Shown here piece by piece: positions 8,294 to 16,549 of a stretch of DNA of 64,000 bases (position 1 is the stretch's first letter; each line of letters opens with the position of its first letter). Source of the DNA: Coriobacteriia bacterium (GTDB lineage Bacteria; Actinomycetota; Coriobacteriia; Coriobacteriales; UMGS124); NCBI GenBank assembly GCA_018368455.1, contig JAGZEG010000007.1, positions 62,001 through 126,000 on the forward strand. Direction: 5' to 3'. A program made the translations under genes and the position numbers. A model generated the notes under the pieces. That model searched no databases and was not told where the DNA came from. It saw only the letters and a list, made by a program, of their open reading frames with translations.

Positions 8294-9250
8294 TTACGCC
8301 GTCGGGGCCTTTGCCGTCGAGAGCAGCCACTCCTGTGCCTTGCCGCGCCGCGAGACCTCGCAGAGCTGGGGCAGCTGGCCGCTCTGCAGCATGGCGTCGA
8401 GCGCGACGCGTTCATAGCCCGCCGCCACCTGACCGGCCACCGCGAGCAGGTCGGACTCCTCCACCATGACGCCGAGGTGAGCGGCCAGCGCGTCGAGAGC
8501 CATGCCGCGACGCAGCGACGTACGCGCCGCCTCGGTCATCTGCGCCTTGAAGGCGTCCATCGAGAAGTCGGGTGCGGCGACGTACGTCTCCCAACTCGTC
8601 CCCTCGCGCTCGACATTCTCTGCGAAGCGGTTGGCCATCTCGTTGCGCAGCAGGTCAACGTAACCGGCGGGAGGTTCGGCTGTCAGGCGCGTCGCCAGGG
8701 CGTCGGCGCAGCGGTCGAGCAGCTCGGCGGCCTGGGCGTCGCGCTGCTTCTCGTCTGCGGGCACGGCCACCTCGACCGGCTCGTACGACGTCAGCTCGGC
8801 TCGGGGGCGCAGCAGGCAGCGCGTTTGGAACGTGAACTCCTCACCCTCGACAGGCAAATCGAGCCCCACGTGCTGAGGCGCGAGGAACGGGAGCACCTGC
8901 GTGCGCATGACGGCGAGAGCAAACAGCGGTTGGCGCACCATGAGGCCGAGCTGTCGGGCGAAAGCCTCGTCGCCCATCTTGGCGCGGGCATCGGCTGCGG
9001 CGCCGGCCTGCGTCGGGTCGATGCCCATGCCCCGCACGAGAGCCGTCGTCGCGCTCTTGAGCGTCGAGGCGGCGAGCTCTGCGGGGACGTGGACCGTGAA
9101 CAGTGCCGAGCCGTCCTGCTCGCTCGCCAGGTCGACGGCGACGCTGTCGGGGCCGGGGGCCCACGAAAGACGGGCGACGTCGCCGGCCGCAGGCACGGGA
9201 CGCTCGGGCGAGGCGTTGATAAGGCGCTTCAGGTCAGTGGCAAGAGCCAT
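8294..9250 (-). CDS. Trigger-factor-like protein lacking the PPIase domain
   Basis: 318 residues align in layout with trigger factor: an N-domain (about 25-150) ending in EEFTFQTRCLLRPRAELTSY, which matches the family's end-of-N-domain strand pattern, and a helical C-domain containing LRNEMANRFAENVEREGTSW and an LDALAAHLGV segment. The FKBP-type PPIase domain between them is missing (trigger factor is normally about 430 residues). The ribosome-docking loop, G-F-R-x-G-K in trigger factor, is replaced here by GMGIDPTQAG. It is therefore probably a dedicated chaperone rather than the ribosome-bound housekeeping one. It sits 19 bp after the UvrD-like ATPase in the molybdenum-reductase locus. Confidence 0.65.
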   Translation of the reverse strand: MALATDLKRLINASPERPVPAAGDVARLSWAPGPDSVAVDLASEQDGSALFTVHVPAELAASTLKSATTALVRGMGIDPTQAGAAADARAKMGDEAFARQLGLMVRQPLFALAVMRTQVLPFLAPQHVGLDLPVEGEEFTFQTRCLLRPRAELTSYEPVEVAVPADEKQRDAQAAELLDRCADALATRLTAEPPAGYVDLLRNEMANRFAENVEREGTSWETYVAAPDFSMDAFKAQMTEAARTSLRRGMALDALAAHLGVMVEESDLLAVAGQVAAGYERVALDAMLQSGQLPQLCEVSRRGKAQEWLLSTAKAPTA

Positions 9251-9269
9251 GGTGGATGCCTCCTGGATC

Positions 9270-11309
9270 CTAGAGGGTCAGCTTGGCGAGAGACTCGCCG
9301 CGCAGGTATGAGACGCACACGCTCGGCGCGAGATCGCAGACGCGCTTGCCGTCGCGCAGGCGGACGCGCTCTGTCTTGAGGCGAAGCTTCTCGGACTCTA
9401 CGATGCCCGCGTGCGCGAACGTGGAGCATACCAACGCGCGCGTCGGCTTGCCACTGACGAGATACAGCTCGTCGACGAGGCGGCGATGCAGGCGGGCCTG
9501 CTCGTCGGCGTGCGCCTCGGTGAGATCGAAGTAGGCGTGCGAGGGAATGAGACCGTTCACCATGCCGGCGAACACGAGAGCAGCCGGAGACTGGCCAGCA
9601 AGCGCCGCCGTACGCGCGACGCGGACGCAGGCGGGTGCAAAGCCGGGAGCGCGCAGCTCCCGCTCGGCGCGGGCGAACAGGGTGGAGGCGTCCTCGTCAG
9701 CAGCAACGCCGCCGAGCAGCGCACGCACGGGAGCCTCAACGGAAGCGATCGCCTCGGGGGCGGCATCTGGGCCGGCAACGCCGGCGGCCAGCGCTCCGAG
9801 CAGCTGCTCGCCACGCAGGCCATCGACGGCGTCCAGGAACGCGCGACCGGCACGGTAGCGCTCGGCGATACGCTCGGCACCGACGACGGGGGTCGCCCCC
9901 GCGCCGCGCTCGATTCCGCACGCCAACGCCTCGAGCTCGGCAACGAGGCCGCGACCGTTCGCCTCCGCGCGAGCATACAGCTCGTTCATGCCAGCCGAGC
10001 ACGCAAGGTAGTCGCCAAAGCCGCACCAGCAGCGCCACGCCAGAGCGCCTGCGGGATCGGCGGCGAGCTGGAGCGCCACGTAGAGCTGTGCGCCCTCGCT
10101 CCTGTCAAGCTCGCGGATGTCGCCGCCGACGCGCTGGCGCTCGTACAGGGCGCTCGTCGCGACGCCCGCCGCCTCCAGCGTCCCCGCCATGCGACGCACC
10201 CAAGCGTCGCTCGGTGCTGCCACAAAGACGTCCTCGGGAGAAACCCCTGCCTCGAGAAGTCCCCGTACCTGCTCGACCACGGAGGCCGGCTCGTCACCAA
10301 GCGTTGGGCTCTCTACGACACGCAGCTCGCCCGTCTCGTCGCAAGCGCACGCCTTCGGGGCAACGGGAGTCTCAAGGCACTCCTGGCGCAGCACGTTGCT
10401 CGTGACCTCGAACAGGGCACGGGCGCAGTGGCTCTCTCCCAGCTCGAGCACGCTGGCATCGGAGCGGGCAGCGTGCAGATCGGCCAGCCCCTCGGCATAC
10501 CCATAGGGCTCCTCGCCGGCAAGCGACGCGTTGGGATCCCACGTCAGGACGAGCTCGTCGGTTGCCAGCAGCGCCGCCAGCGCCTGGCTCGCGCGGCTCA
10601 TCGCACGGGCGTCATCGACAAATACGCAGCTCATGCGCGCTGCGGCGAGCGCCGAGGCGTTCCCCAGCAGGTAGCGCACGCACGCGGCGGAGACCTCGGC
10701 GGGGTGCAGGGCCTCGAGCAGCGCGAGGCGGCCCTTGGCGAAGTCGTTGATAGCGACCTCTTCGCCGGTGATGAGCCAGCCGGGCTCGTCGTCGCGCATC
10801 TCCGACCAGCCGCGCTGCAGGAACTTGAGCAGCTCGCGCAGGCGGCGATGCTTCTGACCCGTCACGCGCATGTCCTCGAGGAAGAATGTGTTCTCGACGT
10901 CGCTCAGGACATGGGCGCTGCGACCGGTTGCCTCGCGGGCCTGCGGCGTAGCGAGGACGTCGAGCGCGAGCTGCAGCGGCGTCGTGACGCGCACGGCCGC
11001 AGCGACGGCTCCGCAGGCGGCAGTGAGGCGGGCAGCCAGCTCGTCGGCCGCCGTGCGGCGCGGTGCGAGCACGAGCACCTCGGCGGGCTCGACGCCCGCC
11101 TCCAGAGCGGTACGGACGCCCTCAACGAGCTCGTGCGTCTTGCCGGTGCCGACCGGGCCGCTGATGACGCGCACGGCAGCCGGGGTGGCATAGGCACGCT
11201 CGATGGCCGTGGGCAGGCCGGCCGCGGAAACCTGGCTCTCGGCGGGCGCAACTGCGCCGGTCGCGCCGACAGGCAGTGCCGCCTCCACGTTCTCGGTCAC
11301 ATCGCTCAT
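9270..11309 (-). CDS. Degenerate UvrD/AddB-like superfamily 1 ATPase
   Basis: A 679-residue protein with the order of superfamily-1 helicase motifs. Walker A is intact (GPVGTGKT, about residues 51-58), motif Ia is recognisable (VLAPRRTAADEL), but motif II reads CVFVDDARAM in place of the usual V-D-E-x-Q-D, motif III lacks the G-D-x-x-Q core, and motif VI is weak (LHRRLVDELYLVSG). The nuclease domain of AddB is absent. It may bind ATP without being a processive helicase. ATG 11309 is preceded by GGGGGAG. It lies in the middle of a redox locus, between the NapH-like gene and the trigger-factor-like gene, with no DNA-repair neighbour. Its role is unknown. Confidence 0.65.
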   Translation of the reverse strand: MSDVTENVEAALPVGATGAVAPAESQVSAAGLPTAIERAYATPAAVRVISGPVGTGKTHELVEGVRTALEAGVEPAEVLVLAPRRTAADELAARLTAACGAVAAAVRVTTPLQLALDVLATPQAREATGRSAHVLSDVENTFFLEDMRVTGQKHRRLRELLKFLQRGWSEMRDDEPGWLITGEEVAINDFAKGRLALLEALHPAEVSAACVRYLLGNASALAAARMSCVFVDDARAMSRASQALAALLATDELVLTWDPNASLAGEEPYGYAEGLADLHAARSDASVLELGESHCARALFEVTSNVLRQECLETPVAPKACACDETGELRVVESPTLGDEPASVVEQVRGLLEAGVSPEDVFVAAPSDAWVRRMAGTLEAAGVATSALYERQRVGGDIRELDRSEGAQLYVALQLAADPAGALAWRCWCGFGDYLACSAGMNELYARAEANGRGLVAELEALACGIERGAGATPVVGAERIAERYRAGRAFLDAVDGLRGEQLLGALAAGVAGPDAAPEAIASVEAPVRALLGGVAADEDASTLFARAERELRAPGFAPACVRVARTAALAGQSPAALVFAGMVNGLIPSHAYFDLTEAHADEQARLHRRLVDELYLVSGKPTRALVCSTFAHAGIVESEKLRLKTERVRLRDGKRVCDLAPSVCVSYLRGESLAKLTL

Positions 11310-11416
11310 CGAAACTCCCCCTCAATAATGGCCGGCCCGCCGGGTGCCCCGGCTGGTAGCGGCAGACAGATTTCTTCGTAAGCGCAGCACCCGACAATGC
11401 ATGGCGCCGCGTGCAT

Positions 11417-11492
11417 CCAAGGCCCCGGGCAGAGGAGCGACCCTCCCCATTGTGCCCATTTCGCCGGGTCGCCCCTCGGCCCGAGACCTTGG
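11417..11492. other. Long intercistronic hairpin upstream of the UvrD-like gene
   Basis: Arms at 11417-11443 and 11466-11492 pair as a 6-bp outer stem (CCAAGG/CCTTGG), a symmetrical 4-base internal loop, and a 17-bp inner stem with two mismatches. It fills the middle of the 216-bp gap between the NapH-like and ATPase genes. No T-tract follows, so an mRNA-stability or partial-termination element is more likely than a simple terminator. Confidence 0.55.
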
Positions 11493-11525
11493 TTTTGCGC
11501 CGTGCGTCCGCCCCAGCGGGCAAGG

Positions 11526-12641
11526 CTACTCGGCAATAGGCGCCTGTGGCGTCGCGGCGCCTTTTGAGTTCTTCCGCGCCAGCAGCGGCATGCTCACGGC
11601 ATGGGCCGGGCAGGCCTCGACACACTTGTGGCAGCGAACGCATTCGTTGAGCTGCTCCGATCCCAGCTCGAGATGGCGCAGGTCGATGCCCTCGCCACAT
11701 GCCCTTGCACACGCGCCGCACGTCTTGCCCTTCGCCGTCTCGATGCACTTCGCGTCGTCGATGACAGGGCGCGCCGTGCGGTTCGCCCGTGCGATGAGGC
11801 TCATGAGCGCGCCGACCGGGCAGATGCGATGGCACCACTTGCGGAACAGCACGACCTCGGCGATGAGCATCAGCGGCACGACGAGCAGCGCGATGCTGAC
11901 GTCGCCCATGCCAAACGCGCGGATGACGAGCAGGATCGTCGCGAACGTCAGGCCGATCGGGCAGATGAGGCAAAACACCGGAAAGCCGAAGGCCAGCGCA
12001 GAGACGAGCGCCCCGCCCAGCACGACGTGCCGGCTGTCGAGGCTTCCGCGCAGCTCGCGTACCTTAGCCGCGCACCCGCCGCGCATCTGGCGCTTGATGG
12101 CGCGCCTCTCGACCGCAGACAGGCCGGTGGCCTTCTGCGCGCCGCCGTCCGTCTCGCACGCAGCCGTCGCACTCGCGCCGGACGCCTTTGCCGCGTCGGC
12201 CCTCTTTCGCGCTGGCTTTTTGGCGAACAGCTCGCGCAGGCGGCCGACAGCCGGCACCGGGCACACCCAGCCGCAGAACGCACGGCCGACCAGCAGGATG
12301 ATCACGACGGCGATAGCGATCGAAATGAGCGCCCGGGGCACGAGCAGCTTCGACGCGAGCATCGTCGTGATGGCGCCCAGCGGGCACAGAGCCGTCAGCT
12401 CGCCCCAGCCCAGGCCGCTCAGCGTGCCGATGCCCCACGTCGTGACGAAGCCAACGGCCACGACTCCCATGACGATCCACGGCAGCCAGCTGCGCAGCGT
12501 CTGCACGCCGCTCGCCTTCTTCTTGCGACGTCGCCCGCCCGCGGCCTTCTTGGAGGCTGTCCTGGTCGTCGACCTATCCTCAGCTGCAGGTACCTCGATG
12601 CCAGCCGGCACCCGCCCATCTCTCTCGCGCTCCTCGCTCAC
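11526..12641 (-). CDS. NapH-like membrane polyferredoxin
   Basis: A 371-residue membrane Fe-S protein of the NapH/CcoG/RdxA type, which passes electrons across or along the membrane to periplasmic reductases. After a basic cytoplasmic N-terminus there are about four to five helices. Two membrane-edge cysteine motifs are visible, AFCGWVCPVPA and FRKWCHRICPVGAL, and two [4Fe-4S] motifs near the C-terminus, CGACARACGEG and CVRCHKCVEACP. The start is GTG 12641, overlapping the NapG-like stop by 4 bp (GTGA). It works with the NapG-like protein encoded just upstream. The charged loop between the second and third helices is long and rich in Ala, Lys and Arg. Confidence 0.85.
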   Translation of the reverse strand: MSEERERDGRVPAGIEVPAAEDRSTTRTASKKAAGGRRRKKKASGVQTLRSWLPWIVMGVVAVGFVTTWGIGTLSGLGWGELTALCPLGAITTMLASKLLVPRALISIAIAVVIILLVGRAFCGWVCPVPAVGRLRELFAKKPARKRADAAKASGASATAACETDGGAQKATGLSAVERRAIKRQMRGGCAAKVRELRGSLDSRHVVLGGALVSALAFGFPVFCLICPIGLTFATILLVIRAFGMGDVSIALLVVPLMLIAEVVLFRKWCHRICPVGALMSLIARANRTARPVIDDAKCIETAKGKTCGACARACGEGIDLRHLELGSEQLNECVRCHKCVEACPAHAVSMPLLARKNSKGAATPQAPIAE

Positions 12642-13300
12642 GACCGCTCACCTCCCCGGCTCAGGTCGGTCCCGGCGTCGGCTCGCACGTCAACGTAGAT
12701 GGCGCGGCGTTCGAAGCCGCTGCGCGACGCGCCTGACTTGTGACTGATGCACACGCTCTCGCACGCGCCGCAGCCATTGCACCTGTCCTCGATGACGTAG
12801 GGCTGAGCGTTCTCGTCGAGCTCGAGCGCCTCGTAGGGGCACGCGTCCACGCAGATGCGGCAGCGCGTCGCCCGAAAAGCCAGGCACTGCTCCTCGGTGA
12901 TGCGCGCCAGTCCAATGAACGTATTGCGTGCCGTAGCCCCATCGTCGAGCTTCAGCGCGCCGGTCGGGCAGACCTGCACGCACAGCGGACGGCCGCCGTT
13001 CTCCTCGTCGCAGAACGTGCAGTAGTCGCGGTCGAAGTCCATGACCGGGCTGCGCATGCCCACAAGGCCGTCCTCGATGTGTGCCGGCGCGATGACGCGG
13101 TGCGGGCAGATCTCGTAGCACTTCTCACAGCGGATGCACGCCGACAGCACGCGCTCCTCGTCCTGGCCGCCCGGTGGTCGCACGACCGGCTTGGCCCCAG
13201 CCACCTTGGCGCCGCCCAGGGCGAGCAGGGCGACGGCTCCGCCAACGCCCCAGCACAGGTCGCGCCTCGTGATGAGCGGTCGCCCGTTCTCGCTGGCCAT
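12638..13300 (-). CDS. NapG-like Tat-exported ferredoxin
   Basis: A 220-residue extracytoplasmic Fe-S protein. It starts with a Tat signal (ITRRDLCWG and a hydrophobic stretch, about residues 8-35) and carries four cysteine motifs for [4Fe-4S] clusters: CIRCEKCYEICP, CTFCDEENGG with CVQVCPTGAL, CRICVDACPYEAL and CNGCGACESVC. This matches NapG, which with NapH moves electrons from menaquinol to periplasmic partners. I chose ATG 13300 because the Tat signal begins there. It lies 22 bp after the TorD-like gene and overlaps the NapH-like gene. In this locus it would be an extra electron route or a maturation redox partner for the molybdenum enzyme. Confidence 0.87.
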   Translation of the reverse strand: MASENGRPLITRRDLCWGVGGAVALLALGGAKVAGAKPVVRPPGGQDEERVLSACIRCEKCYEICPHRVIAPAHIEDGLVGMRSPVMDFDRDYCTFCDEENGGRPLCVQVCPTGALKLDDGATARNTFIGLARITEEQCLAFRATRCRICVDACPYEALELDENAQPYVIEDRCNGCGACESVCISHKSGASRSGFERRAIYVDVRADAGTDLSRGGERS

Positions 13301-13322
13301 CTCGCCCTCCCCTCCCGGCGCC

Positions 13323-14057
13323 CTACTGCGCGTCCGTCGGCTCCTCCTCGCCGAGCACAGACGCGAGCAGCTCGTGGTCGCTCTCAAGCAGGCCATCGGC
13401 ATAGGAGGCAAGGCCCTTGTAGAAGTCGGTCCTCGCAAACACGCGCATGTCAGCCGTCATCATGCCGCTCCACGCGTAGAGGTGGTCGTTCATGAAGTTG
13501 CGCTGGACGCGCAGCAGACGAGCAGCCTCGTCCTCGTTGCCGGCGCGCAGGGCCTCGGCGGTGCGGGTGGCGAGCGTCGCCATGAACGCCGTCTCGGCGC
13601 CGATGTGGTCTTCGCTCTCCTTCCAGTCCTTGGCCTTGTCCATGCCCTCGCTGCGATAGATGGCGAGCACCTCGTCGCGCGCCTCCTGCATCATGAGGCG
13701 CTTGGGGCTCGTGTACACCGACTCGTACGGGTAGGCGGCCGAGAAGGCGTCCATGCCCGAGCCGATGAAGCAGTGCACATAATCGATGGCAAGCTCGCGC
13801 AGCGTGTCCTCCCACACGTTGCTCAGATAGCCCGCGATGAGGCGGTTGCCCTCGTCGGAGTGGTCGTTGCCCGTCTTGGCTGGGAAGCGCATGGCACGCA
13901 TTTCGTCGAGCAGCTCCTGGTCGACCTCCTTGTAGAACAGGCGGCTCAGGAAGGCATACGCGCTTGCGCGCCTCTCGTTGACCTGCGCAAACTCATCGAG
14001 CGTCAAGGTCTCGTTGGCGGCGGGGGCCTGCGTGGTGGCGGCAGTGTTCGTGGTCAT
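13323..14057 (-). CDS. TorD/DmsD-family molybdoenzyme chaperone
   Basis: A 244-residue helical cytoplasmic protein of the TorD family, which binds the Tat signal of a molybdopterin enzyme and holds it until the cofactor is inserted. The family motif YPYESVYTSPKRLM is clear at about residue 110, followed by EDHIGAETAFMATL and an FMNDHLYAW segment near the C-terminus. Two in-frame ATGs lie six bases apart (14063 and 14057); I chose 14057 because GGAG is then nine bases away rather than three. Its client should be the 1023-residue molybdopterin protein of the same locus. Confidence 0.88.
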   Translation of the reverse strand: MTTNTAATTQAPAANETLTLDEFAQVNERRASAYAFLSRLFYKEVDQELLDEMRAMRFPAKTGNDHSDEGNRLIAGYLSNVWEDTLRELAIDYVHCFIGSGMDAFSAAYPYESVYTSPKRLMMQEARDEVLAIYRSEGMDKAKDWKESEDHIGAETAFMATLATRTAEALRAGNEDEAARLLRVQRNFMNDHLYAWSGMMTADMRVFARTDFYKGLASYADGLLESDHELLASVLGEEEPTDAQ

Positions 14058-14070
14058 CGTCATCGTCTCC

Positions 14071-14937
14071 CTAGTTTGCCTGGTCCTCGACGCCGGACAG
14101 CTCGAGCTCTTCCATCACGGAGAGGCCGAGCTCCGTCGTGCGCCACGTGCCGTCCCAGCTCAGCGCCTCGCACTCGCCAAGCACGTTGAAGAAGTGGGCG
14201 GCGAACATGCGGGGCTTTTGCACGAGCGGGTCATGGTCGACGAGCTCGCCGAGCTCCTTGGCCGTCCTGCCGTCACCGTCGGCGCAAGCGCGCAGGACGC
14301 GCAGATAGATGGGCTTGTAGTGGGCTTCGGTGTCCAGCTTGGCGCGCAGACGCTCCACAGGCTGGTCGGAGGCGACCATCGCGGCGCCCGCCTCGGTGCG
14401 CACCCAGCGCACGACGGGAGGCTCAGAGGCCTGCAGATACTCGACGCCGTCCTCGCCGACGACCGTCGCCGGCTCGGAGGCCTGCTCCTGGTGGCGCTCC
14501 AAAGCCCCGGAGCGCTCGAGCAGCGAGCACAGGGCCGGCGCGTCATAGACGGAGCTGTCGCGGCGCTGCAGATCGTCGACGAGCGCGGTCAGCACGGCAG
14601 GGTCCTGCGGCTCATCGCAGGCGCGCAAGATGGCGAGCAGCACGCGGCGGCGCGACTTCATGCGCGCGAACAGCTCCTCCGTGCGCACGAGGGCCGGCCT
14701 CTCGTCCACGACGACTTCGGGCGCGTGATCCTCGTCGGGGTCACCCAGATACGGCAGGAAGTCCTCCTCGGCCTCGACGGCGGCGCGACGGGAGGCCTCC
14801 TCCTGGCTCTCGCCTGCCTCGGCGGCCGCGGCGTCGAATGCGGGGTCCTGCGCAGCCAGCGGATCGTACTCCGCTTCGAGCACGAGGTCGTCGGACGGGT
14901 CGTAGGCGTTGGGATCGATAGTGTTCGGGGTGCTCAT
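14071..14937 (-). CDS. Conserved acidic hypothetical protein, possible winged-helix C-terminus
   Basis: 288 residues that I cannot assign to a named family. The first 90 are acidic and disordered-looking (LVLEAEYDPLAAQDPAFD and similar). The rest is helical with two segments resembling winged-helix folds: one around RRRVLLAILRACDEPQDPA and one around YLRVLRACADGDGRTAKEL, each followed by a short strand-rich stretch with RWVRTEAG or WRTTELGLS. There are no membrane segments or metal-binding cysteines. ATG 14937 was chosen because the unfolded upstream frame overlaps the leader. It lies 7 bp before the TorD-like gene, so a role in assembly or regulation of the reductase is plausible but inferred. 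Confidence 0.6.
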   Translation of the reverse strand: MSTPNTIDPNAYDPSDDLVLEAEYDPLAAQDPAFDAAAAEAGESQEEASRRAAVEAEEDFLPYLGDPDEDHAPEVVVDERPALVRTEELFARMKSRRRVLLAILRACDEPQDPAVLTALVDDLQRRDSSVYDAPALCSLLERSGALERHQEQASEPATVVGEDGVEYLQASEPPVVRWVRTEAGAAMVASDQPVERLRAKLDTEAHYKPIYLRVLRACADGDGRTAKELGELVDHDPLVQKPRMFAAHFFNVLGECEALSWDGTWRTTELGLSVMEELELSGVEDQAN

Positions 14938-15081
14938 GGAGACACGCTCCTTCACGATTGGCAGATAGGTGGGGAGGGGCCGCGCCGAGGCAGGCGATGT
15001 CAGGAGAGCAGGCAAAACGCCCGTCTCGGCGCGACCCTGGGAGGGAGTCGAATAACAAGCTCGCGGTGGGACAACCGCCCG

Positions 15082-16335
15082 CTACGCGAAGTTGACGTAC
15101 TGGGAGGCGGAGAGCAGGTTGCGCATGCGCTTCACGACGGCATCGGGCCGGCCGGGCTCTATGTCGCGCGGGCGCATCTCGAAGCGCTCCGTATGGCCGC
15201 TCGACAGGTCGGAGGGGTACACCTCGTCGACGATCGTGATGGCCCGCTCGGGACAGACGTCCTCGCAGCAGTGGCACTTGACGCACTTGCCCGGCTCATG
15301 CTCGACGCCGAACGTCGCCGTGCGCCGGTCGTCGAACTTGCGCAAGGCGCCCGTGGGACAGAACACGGCGCACAGACGGCAGGAGCCGCAGCGCTCCGTG
15401 TCGATGAACACGCTCGCCCACAGGCGCGTGGCGACGGGCTCCTCGGCCGGCTCGCCGATGCCGGCGAGGGCCTCGAGCAGACGTCCGCGGCGCGTGGGAA
15501 CGTGATGGGGCAGCGTGCCGTCGCGGCCGACCTTCAGGACGGCCGACGCGGGGACGGGCTTCTCTGCAGAGGCGTCGGCAGCCTGCGAGGCCTCGTCGGC
15601 GGCGGGCTCGCGCTCAGCCATCGCGGCGCGCACGCCCAGCTCGGCGGCGCGCGCCCTCCTCATGACGCCGGCGCGTCGCGGGTCGAACACGCCCGCACCG
15701 CACGCGTCTTCAGCGAGCAGGGCGTCGGCAGGCAGCTCCTCGGCGAAGCTCACCGGAAGCTCGCGTCCCCACGTCCGCAGCAGGGCATCGGCGCTCGCGA
15801 CAACCTCGTCGCACACCTCGCGGCCGCGTGCGTGCTCGCAGGCATCGCAGCCGGCACCCACGAGCGTCACGCCCGCGACGCCTGCGGCGGCGAGCCCGGC
15901 AAGCAGGCTCTCGTCGACGCGCCCGAGGCAGGTCACGCACGCGACGCGATCGGGATCGTATCGATCGGACACGTCGACGAGCGTGCGGGCGCACGCGATC
16001 GTCGCACGGCCCTCGTTGGCCTGCGCGGCGGCGACGCAGCCGGCCAGCAGCTCGTCGTCGGTGGGATCGGTGGACTCGATGGCGCACGTGGGGCACACGG
16101 TCGCGCACGTGCCGCACGCAATGCAGCGCGAGGCGTCGACGGCCAGGCAGCCGCCATCGAACGAGATGGCACCCGACGTGCAGGCATCGGCGCACAGGCG
16201 GCACGTCGTGTGGCGGTTGCGCACCTCGACGCAGCGGCCCTGGTGCACGGTGATGCCGGGGCCCGTCAGCGCCTCGAGAACGCCGAGGCTCGTGCGTACA
16301 CGCGGTGCGGCCGTCTCGATAGCAGGGACAGTCAT
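15082..16335 (-). CDS. Polyferredoxin with central cysteine domain
   Basis: A 417-residue cytoplasmic Fe-S protein with four [4Fe-4S] motifs in two pairs: CRLCADACTSGA and CIACGTCATVCP near the N-terminus, CGSCRLCAVFCPTGA and CVKCHCCEDVCPERA near the C-terminus. Between them lies a roughly 200-residue region with its own cysteines (CVTCLGRVDESLL, then VGAGCDACEHARG) that looks like a separate redox domain. It has no signal peptide, so it acts inside the cell, unlike the NapG-like protein. The gene is the first after the catalytic trio, behind a 214-bp gap with two hairpins. It may collect electrons for the membrane module or serve cofactor assembly. Confidence 0.75.
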   Translation of the reverse strand: MTVPAIETAAPRVRTSLGVLEALTGPGITVHQGRCVEVRNRHTTCRLCADACTSGAISFDGGCLAVDASRCIACGTCATVCPTCAIESTDPTDDELLAGCVAAAQANEGRATIACARTLVDVSDRYDPDRVACVTCLGRVDESLLAGLAAAGVAGVTLVGAGCDACEHARGREVCDEVVASADALLRTWGRELPVSFAEELPADALLAEDACGAGVFDPRRAGVMRRARAAELGVRAAMAEREPAADEASQAADASAEKPVPASAVLKVGRDGTLPHHVPTRRGRLLEALAGIGEPAEEPVATRLWASVFIDTERCGSCRLCAVFCPTGALRKFDDRRTATFGVEHEPGKCVKCHCCEDVCPERAITIVDEVYPSDLSSGHTERFEMRPRDIEPGRPDAVVKRMRNLLSASQYVNFA

Positions 16336-16374
16336 GGAAGAACATCCTCTCCTTGGGCACGGGAGCAGGCGCCA

Positions 16375-16397
16375 GAGCGGCTCTCAACAAGCCGCTC
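16375..16397. other. Short intercistronic hairpin
   Basis: GAGCGGCT (16375-16382) and AGCCGCTC (16390-16397) form a perfect 8-bp stem with a 7-base loop just upstream of the polyferredoxin start. It is the second of two hairpins in the gap after the membrane-anchor gene and could lower or stabilise expression of the accessory genes. Confidence 0.5.
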
Positions 16398-16411
16398 TCC
16401 TCTCGCCTGCG

Positions 16412-16489
16412 GCGAAAGCCCCTGGTGAGACGCGGTGACACTCGGCTCGGGGGCGCCTTGCGCACCTCCGCCTCACCAGGGGCTTTCGC
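16412..16489. terminator. Strong 18-bp inverted repeat between anchor and polyferredoxin genes
   Basis: Perfect 18-bp arms at 16412-16429 and 16472-16489 enclose 42 bases. The structure follows the membrane-anchor stop (16550) by about 60 bases and precedes the polyferredoxin. There is no T-tract, so partial termination or 3'-end protection of the catalytic-subunit mRNA is the likely role, giving more reductase than accessory protein. Confidence 0.55.
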
Positions 16490-16549
16490 GGCCGTCGGAC
16501 GCAATGGGGTTACGCCCGACGGCCTTGAAAACCTTCGTACCGCACGCGC

